This document shows, piece after piece, positions 35,962-43,865 of a stretch of 64,000 nucleotides of DNA. Within the stretch, counting starts at the first letter, position 1. Each line of letters begins with the position of its first letter. The translations under genes were made by a program, and so were the position numbers. The stretch spans positions 310,001-374,000 of the forward strand of contig NZ_CP060697.1 in assembly GCF_014352855.1 (NCBI RefSeq), written 5' to 3'. The notes beneath the pieces are model-generated. The model worked only from the letters and a program-made list of their open reading frames with translations. It searched no databases and was not told the origin of the DNA. Source of the DNA: Sphingomonas sabuli. Lineage in GTDB: Bacteria; Pseudomonadota; Alphaproteobacteria; Sphingomonadales; Sphingomonadaceae.

Positions 35962-38900
35962 ATGCGTCTTCTTAATAGCGCCATTCTCACTTCCGTTTCC
36001 ATGATTGCCCTCGGGGCATCGCCCGCTTTTGCGCAGGCCGTTCCGTCGGCCCCGGTCGACCAGACTCCGGAAAAGGTTGCGGAGAGCGAGCAGATCCCGC
36101 CGACGAGCGAGCAGACCGACGCTTCGGGTGAACCGGAAGCCAACACGCCGGGCACGATCGTCGTCACCGGTTCGCGCATTCGCCGCGACAACTTCTCGAC
36201 GCCGCAGAACATCGACGTCCTGACCCGCAACGACCAGCTCATCGCCGGCGCCCGGTCGACCGGCGAAACGCTGCAGTCGGGTTCGGTCACTTCGGGTACC
36301 GCCCAGATCAGCGGCAGCTTCCTCGGCTACCTGTCGGAAGGCGGTCAGGGCGCGAACACGGTCGGCCTTCGCGGTCTCGGCTCCTCGCGTACCCTCGTCC
36401 TGCTCAACGGCCGCCGCCTTGCCCCGGCCGGCGCCAGCTCGCAGCTGGTCTCCGCCGACCTCAACGTGCTTCCGACCTCCGTCGTGCAGCGCATTGAAAT
36501 CCTGCGCGAAGGTGCGTCGTCGATCTACGGTTCGGACGCCATCGCGGGCGTTATCAACATCATCACCGACACGAAGGTCGATGGCATCACGCTCGACGCT
36601 TATGCCGACGTGCCGCTCGAATTCGGCGGTGGCCGCACCTATCGTGCGTCCGTCACGGCGGGCAAGAGCTTTGACCGCGGCTACATCACGGTCTCGGGCG
36701 AATATAAGAAGGACGAAGGCATTCGTCTGGGCGACAAGGACGATTGGCGCTGCCCGCGCGAACTCGCGTTCATCAACGGCAACGAAGTCGGCCAGGGCAG
36801 CCCGGACAACCCGAACGAACTGCGTTGCTTCCCGTTCGAGCGTCAGGGTCTCGGCACGGCCCGCGGTTACGGCCTTTCTTACGGCCTCGTCCCGGGCTCC
36901 GGCTTCGTGTTCTTCGGTCGCCGCGGCCTGACCAACAACGACGTCACGCAAGGGCCGCTGCTGGTCGACAATTACGACCTGCGTCCGCTCAGCGCCTCGA
37001 ACGTCTACAACGAACACATCTTCAGCCCGATCCAGACCTGGACCGGCTTCCTCAGCACCGGTTACGAACTGGGCGCGCTGGGCAATGCCGAACTCTATGG
37101 CGAAGCGCTCTACAGCCGTCGTACGTCGCACCAGGATCGCGGCACGCAGCTGAGCTTCCAGCAGATCACGAACTCGGGTGAAGCGCAGCTCTACGGCGGT
37201 TCGTACCTGGGCTACCCGCTCGACCTCTTCGGTCTGGCGACCAGCCCGTTCTTCCCGACGTCGTTCATCGATGCGGGCATCAACTACTTCGGGCCGTTCA
37301 TCGTCCCCGACCGCACGATCAAGCAGAAGCAGAAGGTCAACTTCTTCCGCGTCAACGGCGGCATCCGTGGCGATCTCGGCATCGGCGACTTCCGCTATGA
37401 CCTGAACGCCATGGTTTCGCAGGCGAAGGCTCGCGAAAGCCTGCAGAACCCGACCGTCGACCGGGTCAACAACATCCTGGTCGCTGTTGAAGCTCCCGCC
37501 GGCACGCCGGACAACCTGATCACCTACGCCATTCCGGGTCAGGTGGGTGCGGGCAACGGGTACACCTGCGCCGTCAACGTCGACGCCGCGGGCAACTTCA
37601 TCCCGGGCTCGACCTGCGTTCCGATCAACTACACCGCTCCGGACATCTTCATGGGCGGGCACTTCTCCGACACGCTGTTCAACTACCTCTATCCGGAGCA
37701 GGTGAACCGCACGAAGTACAACCAGGAAACGTTCAACGCCGTCATCGACGGTACGCTGTTCGCGCTCCCGGCCGGCGAAGTGAAGATCGCTCTCGGCGCC
37801 GAATATCGCCACGACTTCATCCGCGACGTTCCGGCGGAATCGCGCCAGAACGGCACCATCTACAATTATTCGACCGCGGGCATCACCAAGGGCTCGGATG
37901 AGGTGAAGGAACTCTTCGGCGAAATTAACATTCCGCTGCTGAAGGACCGCCCCTTCTTCGAAACGCTCGAAGTCGACGCGTCGGCGCGTTACACCCACTA
38001 CAAGTCGTACGGGTCGGACATCACCTACCACGTCAACGCGCAGTGGGCCCCGGTCCGGGCGCTTCGTATCCGCGGTAACTACGGTACGAACTTCCGCGCT
38101 CCGAACCTTTACGAGCAGTACGTTGCTGACCAGGTCGGCTTCTACGGCGGTGGCGCTGACCCGTGCGATGAATTCGGCACCATCTACTCGCCGGGCACCA
38201 CGGTTTACGAAAACTGCCTTGCGGAACTGACCCCGATCCTCGACGATCCGACGACTCCGGAAAACGAGGCGCTCGACTTCTTCACGTCGACGGGCATTCA
38301 GGTCACGACGACCGGCGGTAAGGGTAACCTGGAAGCCGAAAAGGCGAAGACCTGGGGTGTTGGCGCGGTGTTCAACATGCCGTCGCACATCGCCGACTTC
38401 TCGCTGGCGGTCGATTACTTCAACATCGAAGTGACCGGCGAAGTCGCCACGCTCGGCAACCTGATCCTGAACTTCTGCTATACTGGTGGCCCGAACGGCG
38501 ATCTTCCGTTCCCGAACAACCCGTATTGCTCGTTCATCGACGGCCGTAACCCGGCCAACGTGCCGAACCCGGGTAATATCTCGTCGTTCAAGAACCCGTA
38601 CCTGAACGTTGCTCGTCAGATTGCAGAGGGCATCGACTTCGACGCCCGCTTCGCCAAGGACGTCTTTGGCGGCAAGTTCTCGACGCAGCTGCAGGCGACC
38701 CGGATGCTGCATCAGCAGACCGAATTCTTCGAAGGCGCAGGCCTCTCGGAATTCAACGGTACGCTGGGCTACCCGGGCAACGGCGCTGGTCCGAAGTGGG
38801 TCGGCTCGCTCGACACCCGCTTCACCACCGCCAATGACATCACCATCCGTTGGGGCGCCGAATACGTCGGCAAGCAGGTGTCGACTGACAGCGACATCTT

Positions 38901-39192
38901 CCTCACCAGCAATGGCGACGTCTGCAACCCGGCGATCCCCGGCAACTGCATCCTGGTCGACTACGACCTGACTGCGGAAGCCTATTGGGAACATGGTCTG
39001 TCGGTGCAGTGGGCGTTCCCGCAGCTCGGTCAGGTCACCATGGGTGTGAACAACATCTTCAATGCGAAGCCGCCGACGATTGCGGCCCACCCGAACCGGG
39101 CGGACCCGCGGGTTGGCAACTACTTCGCCAACGGTCCGTACGACTATCGTGGCCGGTCGTTCTTCGTGAACGTCACGCGCTCGTTCAAGTAA
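35962..39192 (+). CDS. TonB-dependent outer-membrane receptor
   Basis: 1076-aa receptor. A signal peptide (about 1-25, cut after AFA) leads to a Pro/Glu-rich linker and the TonB-box-like TIVVTGSRIRR (about 71-81). The plug domain contains VGLRGLGSSRTLVLLNGRR, VVQRIEILREGASSIYGSDA and IAGVINIIT. The beta barrel ends in Phe-Val-Asn-Val-Thr-Arg-Ser-Phe-Lys, ending as usual for barrels. Several Cys pairs suggest disulfides in the extracellular loops. The large size and plug sequence are of the sphingomonad OAR/glycan or siderophore-type receptors; the ligand is unknown. Codon use is strongly biased, suggesting high expression. Confidence 0.95.
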   Translation: MRLLNSAILTSVSMIALGASPAFAQAVPSAPVDQTPEKVAESEQIPPTSEQTDASGEPEANTPGTIVVTGSRIRRDNFSTPQNIDVLTRNDQLIAGARSTGETLQSGSVTSGTAQISGSFLGYLSEGGQGANTVGLRGLGSSRTLVLLNGRRLAPAGASSQLVSADLNVLPTSVVQRIEILREGASSIYGSDAIAGVINIITDTKVDGITLDAYADVPLEFGGGRTYRASVTAGKSFDRGYITVSGEYKKDEGIRLGDKDDWRCPRELAFINGNEVGQGSPDNPNELRCFPFERQGLGTARGYGLSYGLVPGSGFVFFGRRGLTNNDVTQGPLLVDNYDLRPLSASNVYNEHIFSPIQTWTGFLSTGYELGALGNAELYGEALYSRRTSHQDRGTQLSFQQITNSGEAQLYGGSYLGYPLDLFGLATSPFFPTSFIDAGINYFGPFIVPDRTIKQKQKVNFFRVNGGIRGDLGIGDFRYDLNAMVSQAKARESLQNPTVDRVNNILVAVEAPAGTPDNLITYAIPGQVGAGNGYTCAVNVDAAGNFIPGSTCVPINYTAPDIFMGGHFSDTLFNYLYPEQVNRTKYNQETFNAVIDGTLFALPAGEVKIALGAEYRHDFIRDVPAESRQNGTIYNYSTAGITKGSDEVKELFGEINIPLLKDRPFFETLEVDASARYTHYKSYGSDITYHVNAQWAPVRALRIRGNYGTNFRAPNLYEQYVADQVGFYGGGADPCDEFGTIYSPGTTVYENCLAELTPILDDPTTPENEALDFFTSTGIQVTTTGGKGNLEAEKAKTWGVGAVFNMPSHIADFSLAVDYFNIEVTGEVATLGNLILNFCYTGGPNGDLPFPNNPYCSFIDGRNPANVPNPGNISSFKNPYLNVARQIAEGIDFDARFAKDVFGGKFSTQLQATRMLHQQTEFFEGAGLSEFNGTLGYPGNGAGPKWVGSLDTRFTTANDITIRWGAEYVGKQVSTDSDIFLTSNGDVCNPAIPGNCILVDYDLTAEAYWEHGLSVQWAFPQLGQVTMGVNNIFNAKPPTIAAHPNRADPRVGNYFANGPYDYRGRSFFVNVTRSFK

Positions 39193-39214
39193 GACCGGAC
39201 GCACCTACAAAGGA

Positions 39215-39244
39215 GGGGCGGGGTAACTCCCGCCCCTTTTTTTT
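39215..39244 (+). terminator. Strong Rho-independent terminator after the receptor
   Basis: The 8-bp GC stem GGGGCGGG / CCCGCCCC has a GTAACT loop and is followed by eight T. It lies 23 bp after the receptor stop and isolates it from divL. Confidence 0.95.
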
Positions 39245-39344
39245 GCCTGCCGCAATCGCGTCCCGCCCGTGGGCACCGGCAACGCTTTGTTTTCGCTGCG
39301 GCGCCGAATATGGTTTCGCAATGGGGCGAAGGGACATCTGAACT

Positions 39345-41693
39345 GTGGGCTGGTCCGCGATGACGCAGGTGATCGCCGCGCTGCTGGCCGCGCTGTGGAT
39401 CGTCCTCGCCGCGGCGGTCGCGATCGTCGCTGCGCGGCGCATGCGCGAAGCCGGGCGCTTCGTTGCCGCCGCCCGCTCGCTCGGCAATCTGGTCGACCTG
39501 TCGCCGGCCCGTCCGTTGGTGGTGTTCGCCGACGGCAGCATCGAGGCTGACCGGCGCCTGGTGCGGGAAATCGGATTGCCCGCGACGCCCGTCGCGTTGG
39601 CCGATCTTGCCGGTGCCGACGCCGGCCTGCTTGCGGACGACTTGCAACAGCTCGAAAGCCGGGTCCGCTCGGCCGCGTTGTCCGGTGACCGTTTCGAAAT
39701 GCAGGTTCGCGTCACCGGTTCGGGGCGGGTGCTCGATGTCCGCGCCATGCCCGCGCCGCCGCCCGAACCGCCGGGCACGATGCTGCTGTGGCTGTTCGAC
39801 ACCAGCAGCGCCGAGAACGAACGGTCCAAGCTGGCCGAACGCCTGGCCCAGACCGAGGCCGCGCTCGACGCGCTTACCCGGCTGATCGAGGCCGCGCCGT
39901 TCCCGATGTGGTATCGCGGACCCGACCTGTCGCTCGGGCTGGTCAACAGCGCGTTCGTCGAGGCGGTCGAGGGGCGCGACGCGGCCGACGTCATCGCCCG
40001 CAGCAGCGAGCTGGTCGGCGACACGCAGGAAGCCCGCGCCGCCGCCGTTGCCGCGGTCGAAGCAGGCGGCGCGGTCGCGACCAAACAGGCGGCGATCGTC
40101 CGCGGCGAGCGGCGGATGCTCGAAATCGTCAACGTGCCGCTGCCGACCGGCGCGGTCGCCGGCTTCGCGCTCGACATCCAGGACCTTGAGGATTCCCGCG
40201 CCGAACTGGCCCGCCAGGTGCAGTCGCAGCTCGACCTCGTCGACCGAATGACCGCCGGCGCCGCGCAATTCGACGCCGACCGTTGCCTCAGCTTCTTCAA
40301 TCGTCCCTTCGCGGCAATGGCCCAGGTCGATCACGAATGGCTGGGCGAAGACCCGGAATTCGACCGCGTGCTTGAACGCATGCGCGAACATAATCGCGTT
40401 CCCGAAACGCGCGATTTCCCGACCTGGAAGGCGGAACGGCGCGACTGGTTCACCAGCACCGAGGAAATGATCCAGGAAGACTGGCTGCTGCCCGGCGGCG
40501 ACCATTGGCGGGTGGTGGCGCAACCGTTGCCCGATGGCGGCCTGCGCCTGTTCCTGGAGGACCGGACGGAGCAGGCGCATCTGGCGTCCGCCCGCGACAC
40601 CCTGCTCCGCGTTCGATCGGCCACCTTCGACAATCTGTTCGAAGCGATCGGCGTGTTCGCCAGCGACGGCAGACTGTACCTGTGGAACAGCCGCTTCAGC
40701 CAGGTGTGGGACCTCGACGAAGCCTGGCTGGCGGAAAACCCGCGGGTCGACGAGATGGTCCCGGCGCTGGCCCGCAAGCTCGTCAACCCCACCGCCGCCG
40801 CGCAGATCCGCGAAATGGTGCGCAAGACGACCACCGACCGCGAACCTGCCAACGGCCGCCTGACGCTCACCGACGGCCGCAATTTCGACTTCGCCGCCGT
40901 GCCGCTGCCCGACGGCAACGCGCTGTTCACCCTCGTCGATGTGACGGATTCCAGCCGCATCGAAAGCGCGCTGCGCGAACGCGCCACCGCGCTCGAACAG
41001 GCCGACCGCGTGAAGACCGACTTCGTCGCCAACATGAGCTACGAGCTGCGCACTCCGCTGACCTCCATCGGCGGCTTCGCGGAAATGCTGGCCGAAGGCT
41101 ATGCGGGCAAGCTCAGCCCCGCGGCGGCGGACTACACCAAGGCGATCCTCGAATCGGTCGACCGCCTGTCCCGGCTGATCGACAACGTGCTCGACCTGAC
41201 GCAGGGCGATTCGGTCAACGTGCTGGAACGCGAACGCGTCGACATCGGCGGCCTGTGCCGCGCCGCGGCGGCGAAATATGACAGCCGCACCCGCAACAAG
41301 GACCAGGAATTGAGGCTCGACATCGGGGCGAACAGCGGCACCGTCATCGGCGACGCCCGGCGGCTGCGCGAATCGATCGAACACCTGCTCGACAACGCCA
41401 GTACCTACACCGACCGCGGGGGCAGGATCGAACTCAAGTCCTGGGGCGATCTCGACAACGCCTTCATCCTCATCAGCGACAATGGCGCGGGCATCGCCAA
41501 GAAGGATTTGCCGCGCGCCTTCAACCGCTTCGACCGGATTACCGCCGACGCTTCCGGCGGGGAGGCCGCGCTCGGTCTCGGCCTGCCGCTGACGCGCCAG
41601 TTCGTCGAGGCGCACGGCGGCAAGGTCGACCTCATCTCCGCCAAGAACAAGGGCACCACGGTCAAGGTCACGCTGCCGCGGGCGCCGCAATGA
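39345..41693 (+). CDS. divL: DivL-like atypical histidine kinase
   Basis: 782-aa membrane kinase. One N-terminal helix (about res. 8-29) precedes several PAS-like domains (about 180-280, 295-410, 425-540), then a HisKA-type domain and an HATPase domain with N-box HLLDNAS (Asn684), DNGAG (712-716) and GLGLP. The H-box reads ANMSYELRTPL: Tyr566 stands where the phospho-His should be, exactly as in Caulobacter DivL, the cell-cycle regulator that tunes CckA. I infer the same role. The start is GTG at 39345 behind GAAGGGA; an ATG at 39360 is also possible. tsaE overlaps its stop. Confidence 0.92.
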   Translation: MGWSAMTQVIAALLAALWIVLAAAVAIVAARRMREAGRFVAAARSLGNLVDLSPARPLVVFADGSIEADRRLVREIGLPATPVALADLAGADAGLLADDLQQLESRVRSAALSGDRFEMQVRVTGSGRVLDVRAMPAPPPEPPGTMLLWLFDTSSAENERSKLAERLAQTEAALDALTRLIEAAPFPMWYRGPDLSLGLVNSAFVEAVEGRDAADVIARSSELVGDTQEARAAAVAAVEAGGAVATKQAAIVRGERRMLEIVNVPLPTGAVAGFALDIQDLEDSRAELARQVQSQLDLVDRMTAGAAQFDADRCLSFFNRPFAAMAQVDHEWLGEDPEFDRVLERMREHNRVPETRDFPTWKAERRDWFTSTEEMIQEDWLLPGGDHWRVVAQPLPDGGLRLFLEDRTEQAHLASARDTLLRVRSATFDNLFEAIGVFASDGRLYLWNSRFSQVWDLDEAWLAENPRVDEMVPALARKLVNPTAAAQIREMVRKTTTDREPANGRLTLTDGRNFDFAAVPLPDGNALFTLVDVTDSSRIESALRERATALEQADRVKTDFVANMSYELRTPLTSIGGFAEMLAEGYAGKLSPAAADYTKAILESVDRLSRLIDNVLDLTQGDSVNVLERERVDIGGLCRAAAAKYDSRTRNKDQELRLDIGANSGTVIGDARRLRESIEHLLDNASTYTDRGGRIELKSWGDLDNAFILISDNGAGIAKKDLPRAFNRFDRITADASGGEAALGLGLPLTRQFVEAHGGKVDLISAKNKGTTVKVTLPRAPQ

Positions 41694-42124
41694 TCCTCGC
41701 CGACGAAGCCGCCACGCGGGCGCTTGGCGAACGCCTTGCCGGCCTGGTCCGTCCCGGCGACGTCATCGCGCTGTCGGGACCGCTCGGCGCCGGCAAGACC
41801 GCGCTTGCCCGCGCCGTCATCCGCGCGCTTGGCCATCAGGGCGAAGTGCCCAGCCCAAGCTTCGCCATCGTCCAGCCCTATGAGGATCTCGATCCGCCCG
41901 TGTGGCATGTCGACCTCTATCGCATTACCGGCCCCGGCGATCTCGACGAATTGGGGCTGGACGCATTGTCCGACGCGGTCCTGCTGGTCGAATGGCCGGA
42001 ACGGGCAGGGGAGTCGGCGTGGCCCGGGGCGCTGCATCTGTCGCTGGAATTTGCGCAAGGCGCCGCTCGCCGCTTGACAGCACGGGTGCCGCCGTCTTGG
42101 CAAAACAGATGGCCGCCGCGATGA
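41690..42124 (+). CDS. tsaE: TsaE, tRNA t6A synthesis ATPase
   Basis: 144-aa P-loop ATPase that, with TsaB, TsaD and TsaC, makes the t6A37 modification. Walker A is GPLGAGKT (res. 30-37), followed by VPSPSFAIVQPYE and the conserved VWHVDLYRI and LLVEWPER motifs. It overlaps divL and amgK by ATGA on each side, so it is translationally coupled. MtaB, encoded at 12944-14101, acts on the product of this pathway. Confidence 0.95.
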   Translation: MILADEAATRALGERLAGLVRPGDVIALSGPLGAGKTALARAVIRALGHQGEVPSPSFAIVQPYEDLDPPVWHVDLYRITGPGDLDELGLDALSDAVLLVEWPERAGESAWPGALHLSLEFAQGAARRLTARVPPSWQNRWPPR

Positions 42125-43107
42125 TCGTCCCGCCGCAGATGCTCGAATTCCTCGCCCAATGCGGGTGGGCCGGCGCGCGGATTGAACCGCTGGCCGGCGA
42201 CGCATCCTTCCGCCGCTATTTTCGGGTCGTCGATGACGGTCGCAGCGCGGTCTTGATGGACGCTCCGCCCGCGCGCGAAGACGTCCGCCCGTTCGTCTCG
42301 GTCGCCGAATGGCTTCTGTCGATCGGCCTCAGCGCGCCTGAAATTCTTGCCCGCGACGTCGATAACGGCCTGCTTTTGCTCGACGATTTCGGCGAGGTCC
42401 GGCTGCGCGAAACGCTCGACGCCAATCCCGCCCGCGAAAGCGAACTGTACGCGCTCGCCACCGACGTTCTCGTCCACCTGCACCAAAGCCCGGCGATGGA
42501 TGGGCTGCCCGAACACGGCCTTGCGCAATGGCTGGAGGAACTGGCCCTGTTCACCGACTGGTACTGCACCGCGCTGCACCTGTCGGTCGACGTCGATGCC
42601 TTCCGCGCCGCCTGGACCGAAGTGCTCGAACCCGTCGCCAACGACGGTCTCGGCCCGGTCACCGTGCTGCGCGATTACCATGCCGAAAACGTGATGCTGG
42701 TCGGCGGCCGCGACGGCGTGCGCCACTTCGGCCTGCTGGATTTCCAGGACGCGCTGGTCGGCCATCCGGCCTATGACCTCGCCTCGGTGCTGGAAGATGC
42801 CCGGCGCGACGTGTCGCCGGCCGTGGAGCGCGAAATGATCGACCGCTACATCGCCGCGACCGGCAACGCCCAGGCGTTCGAACGCGCCTATTGGGTACTG
42901 GCCGCGCAACGCAACACCCGCATTCTCGGCGTCTTCACCCGCCTGTGGAAACGCGACAACAAGCCGCATTACACCGCTTTCCAGCCGCGCATGTGGGGCC
43001 TGCTCGAACGCGACCTGGCCCGTCCGGAACTGGAACCGGTGCGGCGCTGGTTCGACCTCAACATCGCGCCCGAACATCGCGCCGCGCCATGGGCGCAGGC
43101 GGCATGA
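42121..43107 (+). CDS. amgK: AmgK N-acetylmuramate/N-acetylglucosamine kinase
   Basis: 328-aa aminoglycoside-phosphotransferase-fold kinase that phosphorylates the anomeric carbon of MurNAc and GlcNAc in the cell-wall recycling shortcut. Motifs are GDASFRRYFRV (res. 21-31), the catalytic loop LRDYHAENVML and the metal-binding LLDFQDALVG. The identification as AmgK rests mainly on its coupling to murU. The ATG at 42121 overlaps the tsaE stop; another in-frame ATG is at 42109. Confidence 0.93.
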   Translation: MIVPPQMLEFLAQCGWAGARIEPLAGDASFRRYFRVVDDGRSAVLMDAPPAREDVRPFVSVAEWLLSIGLSAPEILARDVDNGLLLLDDFGEVRLRETLDANPARESELYALATDVLVHLHQSPAMDGLPEHGLAQWLEELALFTDWYCTALHLSVDVDAFRAAWTEVLEPVANDGLGPVTVLRDYHAENVMLVGGRDGVRHFGLLDFQDALVGHPAYDLASVLEDARRDVSPAVEREMIDRYIAATGNAQAFERAYWVLAAQRNTRILGVFTRLWKRDNKPHYTAFQPRMWGLLERDLARPELEPVRRWFDLNIAPEHRAAPWAQAA

Positions 43108-43865
43108 ACAAGCCCCGGCGCGCGCTTCGCCTGAAGGCGGAAATCACGGCCGACCTGCCGAAAACGGCGATGGTGCTGGCCGCCGGGCTCGGCAAGCGCA
43201 TGCGTCCGCTCACTGCCACCCGGCCCAAGCCGCTGGTTGACGTCGCCGGCAAGGCGCTGCTCGACCATGTGCTCGAACGCCTGGCCCAGGCTGGCGTCGA
43301 ACGGGCGGTGATCAACGTCCATTACCTCGCCGATGCGGTCGAAGCGCATCTCAAGAAGAACGATCACGGCCTCGACATCGCCTTTTCCGACGAACGCGCC
43401 CTGCTGCTCGAAACCGGCGGCGGGATGGTGAAGGCTCAGGCGCTGATCGACGCCGACCCATTCCTGGTCGTCAACAGCGACAATTTGTGGGTCGACGGCC
43501 CTGCCGACACGCTGAAGCTGCTCGCTTCGCACTGGGACGGCAAGAAAATGGACGCTTTGCTCCTGCTGGTGCCGCAGGCGCGGGCACAGAATCACAGCGG
43601 CCGCGGCGATTTCCACATGGACCGGTCCGGCCGGCTGCGCCGTCGCGAACGCTCGCGCGTCGCGCCTTTCGTCTACACCGGCATCCAGATCGTATCGAAG
43701 CGCCTGTTGCGCGATGCGCCCGACGGGGCATTCTCCGCCAACATCCTGTGGGACCGGGCGATGGAGGAGGGGCGCTGCTTCGGCGCCGTCCACCAGGGAT
43801 TGTGGTTCGACGTCGGTACCCCCGGCGCCATCAAGACGACGGAGCTCATCCTGGAGGATGCCTGA
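43104..43865 (+). CDS. murU: MurU N-acetylmuramate-1-phosphate uridylyltransferase
   Basis: 253-aa nucleotidyltransferase making UDP-MurNAc from MurNAc-1-P, so bypassing MurA and fosfomycin. The N-terminal motif is VLAAGLGKRMRPLTATRPKPL (about res. 23-43), with VVNSDN and FVYTGIQI as later sugar/metal sites and WFDVGTPG near the end. The 20-residue basic leader before the first strand is slightly longer than usual. It overlaps amgK by 4 bp and addB by 8 bp. Confidence 0.94.
   Translation: MNKPRRALRLKAEITADLPKTAMVLAAGLGKRMRPLTATRPKPLVDVAGKALLDHVLERLAQAGVERAVINVHYLADAVEAHLKKNDHGLDIAFSDERALLLETGGGMVKAQALIDADPFLVVNSDNLWVDGPADTLKLLASHWDGKKMDALLLLVPQARAQNHSGRGDFHMDRSGRLRRRERSRVAPFVYTGIQIVSKRLLRDAPDGAFSANILWDRAMEEGRCFGAVHQGLWFDVGTPGAIKTTELILEDA

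Noticed and set aside
35956..39204. A 1082-codon open frame antisense to the whole TonB receptor
   Set aside because: It mirrors the receptor codons of a high-GC genome, is rich in Arg/Val/Glu/Asp with no domain, and the forward frame is plainly a receptor.
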